DNA of 64,000 nucleotides from Piscinibacterium candidicorallinum. Lineage in GTDB: Bacteria > Pseudomonadota > Gammaproteobacteria > Burkholderiales > Burkholderiaceae_C. Below, in pieces: positions 50,609 through 57,634 of the stretch (position 1 is its first letter; each line of letters begins with the position of its first letter). The position numbers were made by a program, and so were the translations under genes. The notes under the pieces are model-generated. The model made no database searches, had not been told where the DNA came from, and was given only the letters and a program-made list of their open reading frames with translations. The stretch is taken from NCBI RefSeq assembly GCF_047549485.1, contig NZ_CP180191.1, forward strand, positions 496,001-560,000, given 5' to 3'.

Positions 50609-51538
50609 ATGAAGCAGATATTCATTTTGCTGATATTTCTATTCTCTACCGACGCATGTCGTGCATTTGACTTGCAAGCTACGTCCAATATTTCCGCAGG
50701 CACAATAGTCGTTGAAATTGACTCGTCTGCATGGATCCCTGCGGGCTATATTCGGTGGAGTGGTCGCTCGCGGGAGGTTCGTTTCATACATGCTTTTGAG
50801 GGGTTCGTTCGTGAACCTTGTTTCTCCGTACTTGCTGCAGGAGCACAAGCCTTCCGGTATGCGGTGCCATTTTTTTCCGCGAGAAGTCCTCACTTATCCA
50901 TGGGTGAGTTGTGTGGTCATCTTTATGTGCTATTCGATGACCCAATTCTTAGTGCTAGTGATGAACGGACAAGGCGGTTTATAGCTGATCATGAGGCCTT
51001 TCATATTGCCGCACAGATGTATGGCGCCAAGGTGCCCATTGTTTTCGTGGGTGACCGGCCCCAAATCGAAGCTGAGTCACGATCGTTCCTGCGCAATCTA
51101 GAAAGGGTGCTCAATGCGTCATCTTTGGTGGGTGTGGGCGATGCTTACGACAGCGTGTGTGCGCTTCTCGAAAAATACCATTTACACACATCGAGTGCAG
51201 AGCGGCAGGCGCTTTCCCACTGGATATTTTGGGAGTGGCCGGCTGAGGATTATGCCTTTCGAATGCTGCGCAAGAACCATCACGCAGACATTGAGGATTA
51301 TTTGCGTATTCGGACGCTGCTCGGGGACAGCGAAGTGTACGCGCTGGGACCGATTGTTGGTATGGCTCTAGATCAGATGGTGGGTCAGGCAGTTTGGCAA
51401 CATCGTATCCAGCAAGGGGAAACGATGCTCGATGTCCTTGTCGGTAGCTGCACATCGGGGAGAGGTAATAAAGAATATCCCACGATTGAGATGAGCCGCG
51501 TTACGTTTGAGTTCGTATCTTTAGATGCTCGGGATTAA
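50609..51538 (+). CDS. Exported protein with an HExxH motif, function unknown
   Basis: A 309-residue protein with a short signal peptide (MKQIFILLIFLFSTDACRA). The motif HEAFH at residues 128-132, in TRRFIADHEAFHIAAQMYG, has the form of a gluzincin/zincin zinc site; a third ligand is not obvious to me. The C-terminal half is rich in Trp, Arg and His (HWIFWEWPAEDYAFRMLRKN). The gene is visibly richer in A and T than its surroundings and uses codons that neighbours avoid (TTT, ATA, CGT), a sign of transfer. It lies 32 bp before the exporter gene. It might process, modify or give immunity to the peptide; none of this is shown. Confidence 0.65.
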   Translation: MKQIFILLIFLFSTDACRAFDLQATSNISAGTIVVEIDSSAWIPAGYIRWSGRSREVRFIHAFEGFVREPCFSVLAAGAQAFRYAVPFFSARSPHLSMGELCGHLYVLFDDPILSASDERTRRFIADHEAFHIAAQMYGAKVPIVFVGDRPQIEAESRSFLRNLERVLNASSLVGVGDAYDSVCALLEKYHLHTSSAERQALSHWIFWEWPAEDYAFRMLRKNHHADIEDYLRIRTLLGDSEVYALGPIVGMALDQMVGQAVWQHRIQQGETMLDVLVGSCTSGRGNKEYPTIEMSRVTFEFVSLDARD

Positions 51539-51570
51539 TGGTATGGTAATGCCGTTGGGTACGCAATAAC

Positions 51571-53706
51571 GTGCGTCCTCACCTCCAATCCACCGCCGCC
51601 GAATGCTCCATCGCCTGCCTGGCGATGGTTGCCGACCACTTCGGCCTGCGCATGGACTTGGCCGATCTGCGGCGCCGCTTCTCCCTGAGCCTGAAGGGCG
51701 CCACGCTGGCGCAGCTCATGCGCTATGCGGCGGAGCTGAACTTCACCACCCGGCCCCTGCGCCTGGAGCTTGAAGAACTGCATGAGCTGCAAACCCCCTG
51801 CATCCTGCATTGGGACTTGAACCACTTTGTGGTGCTCAAGCGGGTGCGCGGGCGCGGGGTGACGGCGCGGGTGGAGATTCTGGACCCGGCGGTCGGGGGG
51901 CGCACCCTGAGCCTGGGCGAGGTGAGCAAGCATTTCACCGGCGTGGCGCTGGAGCTGGCGCCGGGGGCGAACTTTCAGCGGGCCGACGAGCGCCGCCGTA
52001 TCCGCCTGCGGGATCTCACCGGCCACATCTTCGGGCTGCGCCGCGCGCTGCTGGTCATCCTGGCGCTCGCTCTTGCGCTGGAGGGCATCGGCCTGTTGGT
52101 GCCGATGACCACGCAGTGGGTGATTGATGAGGCGATCGTCTCGGGCGATACCCATCTACTCATCGTGATCGTGCTGGGTGCCGGCATTCTGGCGCTCACG
52201 GACTTTGCGCTGCGCACGGCGCGCGGCTGGATCAGCCTGCGCCTGTCCATGGACGTGGGTCTGCAATGGACGGCGAATGTGTTCGCCCATCTGACCCGCC
52301 TGCCGGTGAGCTACTTCGAGCAGCGCCATCTGGGCGACATCACCAGCCGCTTTGGCAGCCTGGACGCCATCAAGCACGTGCTCACCACCGGAGCGGTGGA
52401 GGCGGTTTTGGACGGCCTGATGCTGTTTGCGACCCTGGGCTTGATGCTCATGTACAGCTGGCAGCTCACCCTGATCGCTGCTGCCGCCTTGCTTCTATAC
52501 GGCCTGCTGCGCTGGGCGAGCTACCGGCCCTTCCGGGATGCGAATGAAGAGCGCATCGTGCTGGGCGCCAAGGAAAGCTCGCACTTCATGGAGACCATCC
52601 GCGCTGTCACGCCGCTCAAGCTCTTTGGCCGGGAGACCGAGCGCCTCGCGCGCTGGCAGAACCTGGCGGTGGACGTGCAGAACCGGGATCTGCGCACCGC
52701 CAAGATGGAGCTGCTGTTCGGCACCGGCAACACGCTCATCTTTGGTGTGGAGAGCGCCCTGCTGCTGCTGATCGGCGGGCTGGCCGTGATTGCCAACGAA
52801 CTCACCGTCGGCATGCTCATGGCCTTCATGGCCTACAAGGCCAATTTCGCCCGCCGTGCCACCGCGCTGATTGATCTGGCCGTTCAGATCAAGATGCTGG
52901 GTCTGCACGCGGAGCGGCTGGCTGACATTGCGCTGGAGAAGCCGGAGGCGCCCGTACCGGCCGAAACGGATCTCACCCGCATCCAGCCGAGCATTGAGCT
53001 GATGAACGTGAAGTTCCGCTACGGCGAGGGCGAGCCCTGGGTGCTGGACGGCGTGAGCCTGAAGATTGAGGCTGGCGAGAACCTGGCCATCGTCGGCCCC
53101 AGTGGCTGTGGCAAGAGCACGCTGCTCAAGATCATGCTGGGCCTGCACCAGCCACAGGAAGGCGAGGTGCGAGTGGGCGGCATCCCGGTGCGGCAGCTGG
53201 GTCTGGCGCAGTTTCGCCAACTGGTAGGCACCGTCATGCAAGACGATGTGCTGCTGGCCGGCAGCCTGGCGGAGAACATCGCTTTCTTCGACACGCACCC
53301 CAAGCAGGAGCGCATTGAAGCCGCCGCACAACTCGCAGCCATCCACACAGACATTGCCGCCATGCCCATGGGCTACCAGACCCTGGTGGGCGACATGGGA
53401 TCGAGCCTGTCCGGTGGGCAGAAGCAGCGCGTGCTGTTGGCCCGTGCGCTGTACAAGGGCCCCAAGATCCTGGCGCTGGACGAAGCCACCAGCCATCTGG
53501 ATGTGGACAGCGAGCGCGCCGTGAATGCCGCCATCAAGAACATGCGCCTGACGCGCATCACCATCGCTCATCGGCCCGAGACGATTGCCAATGCGCGGCG
53601 CATCGTTGCGCTGGCGGGGGGCAGGGTGGTGCGTGATATGGCAGTGGCAACCGGCGCGGTGACGCCGAGCGCTGGCACCGGGAAGCTGCACGCTGTGCAG
53701 CCTTGA
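51571..53706 (+). CDS. C39-peptidase ABC exporter (bacteriocin/microcin type)
   Basis: A 711-residue transporter that cleaves the leader and exports the peptide. Residues 1-130 are the C39 peptidase, with Gln5 and Cys11 in LQSTAAECSIACLAMV, His in LHWDLNHFVVLKRV and Asp in ILDPAVGG, so the catalytic set is intact. Residues about 155-430 are the six-helix membrane domain. The nucleotide-binding domain has Walker A GPSGCGKST, signature LSGGQKQRVLLARAL and Walker B KILALDEATSHLD. The start is GTG 51571; an in-frame TAA 24 bp upstream excludes a longer protein, and there is no clear ribosome site. Same strand as the adaptor and precursor genes. Confidence 0.93.
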   Translation: MRPHLQSTAAECSIACLAMVADHFGLRMDLADLRRRFSLSLKGATLAQLMRYAAELNFTTRPLRLELEELHELQTPCILHWDLNHFVVLKRVRGRGVTARVEILDPAVGGRTLSLGEVSKHFTGVALELAPGANFQRADERRRIRLRDLTGHIFGLRRALLVILALALALEGIGLLVPMTTQWVIDEAIVSGDTHLLIVIVLGAGILALTDFALRTARGWISLRLSMDVGLQWTANVFAHLTRLPVSYFEQRHLGDITSRFGSLDAIKHVLTTGAVEAVLDGLMLFATLGLMLMYSWQLTLIAAAALLLYGLLRWASYRPFRDANEERIVLGAKESSHFMETIRAVTPLKLFGRETERLARWQNLAVDVQNRDLRTAKMELLFGTGNTLIFGVESALLLLIGGLAVIANELTVGMLMAFMAYKANFARRATALIDLAVQIKMLGLHAERLADIALEKPEAPVPAETDLTRIQPSIELMNVKFRYGEGEPWVLDGVSLKIEAGENLAIVGPSGCGKSTLLKIMLGLHQPQEGEVRVGGIPVRQLGLAQFRQLVGTVMQDDVLLAGSLAENIAFFDTHPKQERIEAAAQLAAIHTDIAAMPMGYQTLVGDMGSSLSGGQKQRVLLARALYKGPKILALDEATSHLDVDSERAVNAAIKNMRLTRITIAHRPETIANARRIVALAGGRVVRDMAVATGAVTPSAGTGKLHAVQP

Positions 53707-53790
53707 GCCGTTGGCTCAGGCGTCGCTCCTGCGTCCACGCGACGCGCTGGACTGATTCAGGGTGACGCATCCCGGCGCTCCAAAAAAGCA

Positions 53791-53822
53791 CAAGGCCCGT
53801 CGGCTTTCACCGGCGGGCCTTG
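53791..53822. terminator. Terminator between the exporter and small exported protein copy 2
   Basis: The same 13-bp stem as in the left copy (53791-53803 and 53810-53822) with one G-T pair and a longer T-run on the minus strand (TGCTTTTTTGG). It can end both the exporter transcript and the leftward small gene. Confidence 0.85.
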
Positions 53823-53860
53823 TACCTTCTAGCCGCAACGAGTTCTTGGACGCTCGCTGC

Positions 53861-54127
53861 TTATGAGTTGCGCTCAGCTGTGGCAGCAAGCTGCGTGGTG
53901 GCGCGGGCGGCAGCCACTTCAGCCTTGCTGGCCGTGACGGTCACAGTATCGAGTGCGATCACGGGCTGCTCAGCCAGGAGGGCGGAGCGGCTGGCCACCA
54001 CCGTGACCGTGTCGAGCTTCACGACATTCGCTTCAGCCTTGGGGGCCGGCACGGCTGCGAAGGCAGCGGCGCAGAAGGCGGCAGAGACGAGAGCGAAGAC
54101 TTGGGCGCGGGCGGTGGTGGTGTTCAT
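53861..54127 (-). CDS. Small exported protein with two TonB-box-like motifs, copy 2
   Basis: An 88-residue protein equal to copy 1 except for one residue near position 85 (QLAATAERNS here). Signal peptide, the two DTVTVxAS motifs and the ribosome site are all kept. Of the five base differences I count within the coding region only one changes an amino acid, which suggests selection to keep the protein. Both copies face left on opposite sides of the peptide module, each with its own leader and terminator, so they are expressed independently of the exporter. Confidence 0.75.
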   Translation of the reverse strand: MNTTTARAQVFALVSAAFCAAAFAAVPAPKAEANVVKLDTVTVVASRSALLAEQPVIALDTVTVTASKAEVAAARATTQLAATAERNS

Positions 54128-54313
54128 GATCGGGCTCCTTGGGTTCGTTGCGATCGACGTGTTGTGTGTGTCGATGGAGTGCATTCTGAACAGGCAGCCT
54201 TGAGTGCGCATCCGCATTGCGATGAGCTGCGGAATCGACGACGCGAGCCGCAAGAAGCGCGGTGTTTTCGGTGGGCGGGGTAAGGGGGTTGGTGTGCTCC
54301 GAGCCCATCCATG

Positions 54314-54444
54314 GAGCCACAGATGGAAACCGATGCACACTGACAAAGAGCCGCCTCGCGGCCCGCCTGCGTTACTCGCGGAGCCAGCGCCGAACGCCGC
54401 GCGGTCACCCCCTATCGGTGTTCATCGGTGGCCATCTGTGACTC
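54314..54444. repeat. Second type of inverted repeat
   Basis: GAGCCACAGATGG (54314-54326) with ACCGATGCACAC after it faces GTTCATCGGTGGCCATCTGTGACTC (to 54444), giving imperfect complementary arms of about 30 bp around a GC-rich centre. A weak one-sided copy may exist at 60367-60411 (GCCACAGAGGGCCACAAC, GCCGATGAACACC). It resembles dispersed intergenic repeats known from many proteobacteria. Confidence 0.6.
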
Positions 54445-54454
54445 AAAAGGTCGC

Positions 54455-54598
54455 TCCGCTTGTCTGGAGCCACTCTTCAGCCACTTTGCTCTGAAGAAGC
54501 GCATGAATGCTGGGCTCGGGAAATCCAGTCGATAGAAATTCAGTATTCATGCGGGTTTCCAAGGCAAATTGGCCGAAGAGTGGCTCCAGACAAGCGGA
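54455..54598. repeat. Palindromic repeat element, copy B
   Basis: Two arms of about 56 bp, beginning TCCGCTTGTCTGGAGCCACT, are nearly exact complements (54455-54510 against 54543-54598) around a loop of about 32 bp. The outermost 24 bp match perfectly. It shares its ends (CGCTTGTCTGG) and inner GAAACCCGCAT segment with copies A and C. It lies 267 bp right of the right 414-bp repeat, matching the 274 bp seen for copy A. Confidence 0.85.
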
Positions 54599-54642
54599 AA
54601 GGCTTGTGGGCCGCCCGCTCGGTCGATGGGTGCCACAAAGCA

Positions 54643-54668
54643 ATCAGGCTCCGCGAACGGAGCCTGAT
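54643..54668 (-). terminator. Terminator after flgN
   Basis: ATCAGGCTCCG and CGGAGCCTGAT (54643-54653, 54658-54668) form a perfect 11-bp stem with a CGAA loop 25 bp after the flgN stop. The T-run on the minus strand is short (TGCTTTG), so efficiency may be moderate. Confidence 0.75.
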
Positions 54669-54692
54669 GCAGTTTGGTAGTGAGCGCGGGAG

Positions 54693-55118
54693 TCAGGCGA
54701 CGCCGAGCGAGCGGCTGCCCGTGTTGCGCTGGACGTTGCCGCCGGCGTCGTAGCTGGGCGGGGTGGGCGCGACGTTGGCGGCCTGGACGAGGGCGTCCAC
54801 GCGGCGGGTCGCGCTGGCGGCCAGGCGGGTGGCCAGGTCGCGGTTCTGCTCGAGCTGCTGGCGCAGCTCCGGCGGCATGCTGATCTGGACCTTTGTGGGC
54901 GAGGTGCCGATGGTGTTGCCGGCTTCGCGGATGGTGCGCGAGATGGCGGCATTCACGGACTCGATGGCCCGCATGTCACCCGAGGCCAGGGCCTTGGACT
55001 GCTGGGCCGCAAGCACCGAAAGCTGCGACCAGAGCGCAGCTTGTGTGTTGGGTGGTGTCTCGGAGGCGGCTTTGACAGCCATCGCCGAGGCGGTCTGGTT
55101 GGACAGGTTGATGTTCAT
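54693..55118 (-). CDS. flgN: FlgN-like flagellar export chaperone
   Basis: A 141-residue helical protein next to flgM. It has LWSQLSVLAAQQSKALASGD, SVNAAISRTIREAGNTIG and PPELRQQLEQNRDLATRLAA, with heptad-like spacing similar to FlgN, the chaperone for hook-filament junction proteins FlgK and FlgL. Family conservation is low, so the order flgA-flgM-flgN and length are the chief grounds. The C-terminus (SYDAGGNVQRNTGSRSLGVA) is disordered. Confidence 0.82.
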   Translation of the reverse strand: MNINLSNQTASAMAVKAASETPPNTQAALWSQLSVLAAQQSKALASGDMRAIESVNAAISRTIREAGNTIGTSPTKVQISMPPELRQQLEQNRDLATRLAASATRRVDALVQAANVAPTPPSYDAGGNVQRNTGSRSLGVA

Positions 55119-55222
55119 CTTGCGTCCCCCGCCTGCGAGTGTTCAGGGTGCACTCAGGGAAAGCTGCTTTGGGTCAACGTGGTTCAACAATCAAAGGGAA
55201 TGGGAAGGGGCTGCGCCGCGGC

Positions 55223-55561
55223 TTACTTCTTGGCCGCGTTACCTGCGCCCATGAGGTCCATCGCGTTGGCAATCAGCTTGTCGGCCACCTTGGCGCTATC
55301 GACCTTGAATGTGCCGTCGGCGATCTGGGCCTTGATGGCTTCGACTTTCTTGGCATCAAACGGGCCTTCGGCGCCTCCGGTCTGGCTCAGGCCGGCCACG
55401 CTGCTCTCGTACTTGACGCCTTCACTGCCGGCGACCTTGTCGACCGGCTGGTTGTTAGCGATGGCGCGCGTGCTGGAAGGAGCGCGCGCATCAGTGGCCC
55501 CGCTGGTCGCGCGGCTGGCGACATCGCCGACCCGTACGTCCTGACCGTTCTTGATTTGCAT
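55223..55561 (-). CDS. flgM: Anti-sigma-28 factor FlgM
   Basis: A 112-residue inhibitor of FliA that is exported once the hook is complete. The N-terminal half is disordered and Ala/Ser-rich. The C-terminal half is the sigma-binding region, with FDAKKVEAIKAQIADGTFKV and SAKVADKLIANAMDLM, typical of FlgM. It starts MQIKNGQD after a good ribosome site (TAGGAGCAAGAA) and has its own FliA-type promoter, giving the usual autoregulatory loop. Confidence 0.93.
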   Translation of the reverse strand: MQIKNGQDVRVGDVASRATSGATDARAPSSTRAIANNQPVDKVAGSEGVKYESSVAGLSQTGGAEGPFDAKKVEAIKAQIADGTFKVDSAKVADKLIANAMDLMGAGNAAKK

Positions 55562-55628
55562 TTCTTGCTCCTACTTTCGCCCGCTTTTTCCGGGATGGTG
55601 GGTCGACAGTTCGACCTGCTTAAGCCCA

Positions 55629-55655
55629 TTGTCGGTGCCGACGGGGAAAACTTTA
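55629..55655 (-). promoter_or_regulatory. FliA (sigma-28) type promoter for flgM
   Basis: Minus-strand TAAAGTTT (55655-55648), a perfect -35 consensus, 11 bp, then ACCGACAA (55636-55629). It lies 68-94 bp before the flgM ATG and lets flgMN be made after FliA becomes active. Confidence 0.8.
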
Positions 55656-55793
55656 GTGTTCATCAGCGACTGTTTTGGGTGCCTGCTCGGGTGATTGCTA
55701 TGTTTCCAATCAAACACCCGACTGTTTGAGGCTTTGTTCATTTGATCGGCGCGCGGACGGCGGACTTGAGGCCAGCGGGCTGGGGCCGCGGGT

Positions 55794-56540
55794 TCACAGG
55801 CGGATCTCCACACTGCGGTCAGCACGCGCCGTGCCCATGATCACGCGGCCATTGTCCACCCGCACCCGCACCGGCTGGCCGGCGGCGGCGTTGTTCAGAG
55901 CCTGGCCCTCGCCATTGACCGTAAAGCTGCCTCCGGCCACGCGAACGCGCACCGGGTCGCCGGCGGCAATCACCTGGGCGGCACGGAACATCTCGGCGCG
56001 CAGGCTCTGGCCGGGGGCGAGCGGCCGGGTCAGTGCCTGATTAGCAATCTGCGCCAGATCCAGCACCGGGCTGCCGGGCTCGCGGGTCAGTTCAATCTCT
56101 TCCACCCGCACATCGGCCGGGCCGGGCACGCTGCCGATCGCCAAGGGCACGGTGGTGACGAGTGCGGGGCCGAACACGCGCACGTTGATGGGCAGGCTCA
56201 CGCTCCAGCTCGCGCCCGCAGTGCAGCGGATGCCGATGGTGCCGCGGCCCCACAGTCGGGCGCCGGGCGGGATGAAGGGCTCCATCTGCGCACAGGGGGC
56301 CAGACGCAGGCGCGGGTCCAGCTGGCCGACCGATACATCCACCCGGCCGGCATTGACTCGCTGGGCCTGGGCCAGGATGTATTGGGTGATGGCATCGGCG
56401 TTCACCACCGCGCCGCTGTCTGCGGCGGGTGCCTGAGCCAGCGCGCTGCTTGCGCAAACCAGGCCGAGAGCAGCGGCTGCGGCAGCGCGAAGGGCTCGGG
56501 CGAGGAAACGGGACATCTGTATAGGCATGGATTCATGCAC
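55794..56540 (-). CDS. flgA: Flagellar P-ring assembly chaperone FlgA
   Basis: A 248-residue periplasmic chaperone for P-ring formation by FlgI. A signal peptide ends near QAPAADS. The C-terminal SAF domain is typical: VRVEEIELTREPGSPVLDLA, NQALTRPLAPGQSLRAEMF, and PVRVRVAGGSFTVNGEGQAL before GQPVRVRVDNGRVIMGTARA. In-frame starts at 56528 (MPIQMSRF) and 56516 (MSRF) are as likely as 56540, since none has a strong ribosome site. It is divergent from flgB. Confidence 0.93.
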   Translation of the reverse strand: MHESMPIQMSRFLARALRAAAAAALGLVCASSALAQAPAADSGAVVNADAITQYILAQAQRVNAGRVDVSVGQLDPRLRLAPCAQMEPFIPPGARLWGRGTIGIRCTAGASWSVSLPINVRVFGPALVTTVPLAIGSVPGPADVRVEEIELTREPGSPVLDLAQIANQALTRPLAPGQSLRAEMFRAAQVIAAGDPVRVRVAGGSFTVNGEGQALNNAAAGQPVRVRVDNGRVIMGTARADRSVEIRL

Positions 56541-56611
56541 TGAAAGCGCGCAAATGCGCTCTCAGGCCGGAGCACAGTAGCCCGGCGGCCGCGCAAACAC
56601 AGACGCAAAAA

Positions 56612-56633
56612 GCTGCCACAAGGCAGCGCTTTT
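56612..56633. terminator. Hairpin in the flgA-flgB divergent region
   Basis: GCTGCC and GGCAGC around ACAA (56612-56627), with GCTTTT to the right and AAAAA to the left, so it looks like a bidirectional terminator. On the flgA side it would lie inside the leader if the promoter at 56679-56705 is used, so attenuation is possible. Confidence 0.55.
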
Positions 56634-56678
56634 CGCTCGATGGGCCGCCGCGGGCCGATCGAATAATCCCTGCACAGG

Positions 56679-56705
56679 TTGTCGGCACAGGTTCTGGAAG
56701 CTTGA
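56679..56705 (-). promoter_or_regulatory. FliA (sigma-28) type promoter for flgA
   Basis: Minus-strand TCAAGCTT (56705-56698), 11 bp, then GCCGACAA (56686-56679). It points at flgA, with a leader of about 130 nt. I see no such site facing flgB. Confidence 0.65.
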
Positions 56706-56782
56706 GCCCCCGGATTCTGAAAAAGCCGAACACCCCAACGAATTCCCCGAACGCGCCGTACCTGGTGCAGCAGGAGCAGACC

Positions 56783-57205
56783 ATGTTTGATCGATTGACC
56801 CAGGGCCTGGACTACCACGCCACCGCACTGACGCTGCGCAGCCAGCGCCAGCAGGTCATCGCCTCGAACATCGCCAACGCAGACACGCCCGGCTTCAAGG
56901 CGCGGGACTTCCGCTTCACCGAAGCCATGCGCGCCGCCGTCGGTGCCCAGCCGGCGGGGTCGGCCGCAGGTGGGCAGGTGCTGGCCACCAACGCCCGGCA
57001 CATGAATGCACAGGGTCAGACCGGTGCCCCCGGCAGTCCACAGCTGCTGTATCGCACGGTCGAGCAGCCCTCGGCCGACAACAACTCGGTGGACATGAAC
57101 CGTGAGCGGGCCAACTTCATGGACAACGCCATGCGCTACGAGGCCACGCTGCGCTTCATCAACGGCAACGTCCGCACCATGAACCTGGCCATCCAGGGTC
57201 AGTAA
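56783..57205 (+). CDS. flgB: Flagellar proximal rod protein FlgB
   Basis: A 140-residue rod protein. ATG 56783 is chosen because it gives the family N-terminus MFDRLTQGLDYHATALTLRS and is preceded by GCAGGAGCAGACC. The conserved RQQVIASNIANADTPGFKAR and the C-terminal NRERANFMDNAMRYEATLRF are present. It begins the flgBCDEF operon, with flgC 13 bp later. Exported by the flagellar apparatus. Confidence 0.97.
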   Translation: MFDRLTQGLDYHATALTLRSQRQQVIASNIANADTPGFKARDFRFTEAMRAAVGAQPAGSAAGGQVLATNARHMNAQGQTGAPGSPQLLYRTVEQPSADNNSVDMNRERANFMDNAMRYEATLRFINGNVRTMNLAIQGQ

Positions 57206-57218
57206 GGAGCACTCAGCC

Positions 57219-57629
57219 ATGTCGCTCTTCCGCATTCTTGATGTGTCGTCCTCGGCGGTCTCGGCCCAGAGCCAGCGCCTGAACGTCACCGCATCGAACC
57301 TGGCCAACGCAGACTCCGTCGCCGGCCCGGATGGCAAGCCCTACAAGGCCCGCCAGGTCGTGTTCCAGAGCGCACTCACGCAGGCGCAGGACGCCGCCAG
57401 CGTGGGCGTGCGCGTCACCTCCGTGAACGAGAGCGAAGCCGAGCACAAGAAGATCTACGACCCCAAGAACGCGCTGGCCGACGAAGCGGGCTATGTGACC
57501 GGCAGCAACGTCAATGTGATCGAGGAGATGGTCAACATGATCTCTGCGGCGCGTAGCTACGAGAACAACATCGAAGTGATGAACACCGCCCGTTCATTGC
57601 TCAACAAGACCCTGCAGATGGGTCAGTAA
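57219..57629 (+). CDS. flgC: Flagellar rod protein FlgC
   Basis: A 136-residue rod protein with the motif SQRLNVTASNLANADSV at the start and the closing helix GSNVNVIEEMVNMISAARSY, ENNIEVMNTARSLLNKTLQM. Length and both ends are typical. flgD follows after 5 bp. Confidence 0.97.
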   Translation: MSLFRILDVSSSAVSAQSQRLNVTASNLANADSVAGPDGKPYKARQVVFQSALTQAQDAASVGVRVTSVNESEAEHKKIYDPKNALADEAGYVTGSNVNVIEEMVNMISAARSYENNIEVMNTARSLLNKTLQMGQ

Positions 57630-57634
57630 GGATC

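Larger units (their letters stand above)
53775..54188. repeat. 414-bp direct repeat, right copy
   Basis: Nearly identical to 47367-47780: same length, same order of terminator, small gene and leader, and only about a dozen base changes. It directly follows the exporter gene. Together the repeats bracket about 6 kb that could be lost or multiplied by recombination between them. Confidence 0.93.
54128..54692. other. Repeat-rich intergenic region before flgN
   Basis: 565 bp with no supported gene. It holds the end of the 414-bp repeat with its leader (to 54188), a diverged continuation to about 54270, an inverted repeat at 54314-54444, palindromic element copy B (54455-54598) and the flgMN terminator (54643-54668). 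Confidence 0.7.

Noticed and set aside
51541..51567. ATG start for the exporter just upstream of GTG 51571
   Set aside because: The nearby ATGs are in another frame that stops at once, and the exporter frame has a TAA at 51547-51549.
47367..54188. Composite transposon flanked by the 414-bp repeats
   Set aside because: No transposase, no terminal inverted repeats in the copies and no target duplication; the similarity fades gradually instead of stopping sharply.
48054..54598. CRISPR array
   Set aside because: The repeats are long, few, inverted and kilobases apart; there are no regular short direct repeats with spacers and no cas genes.
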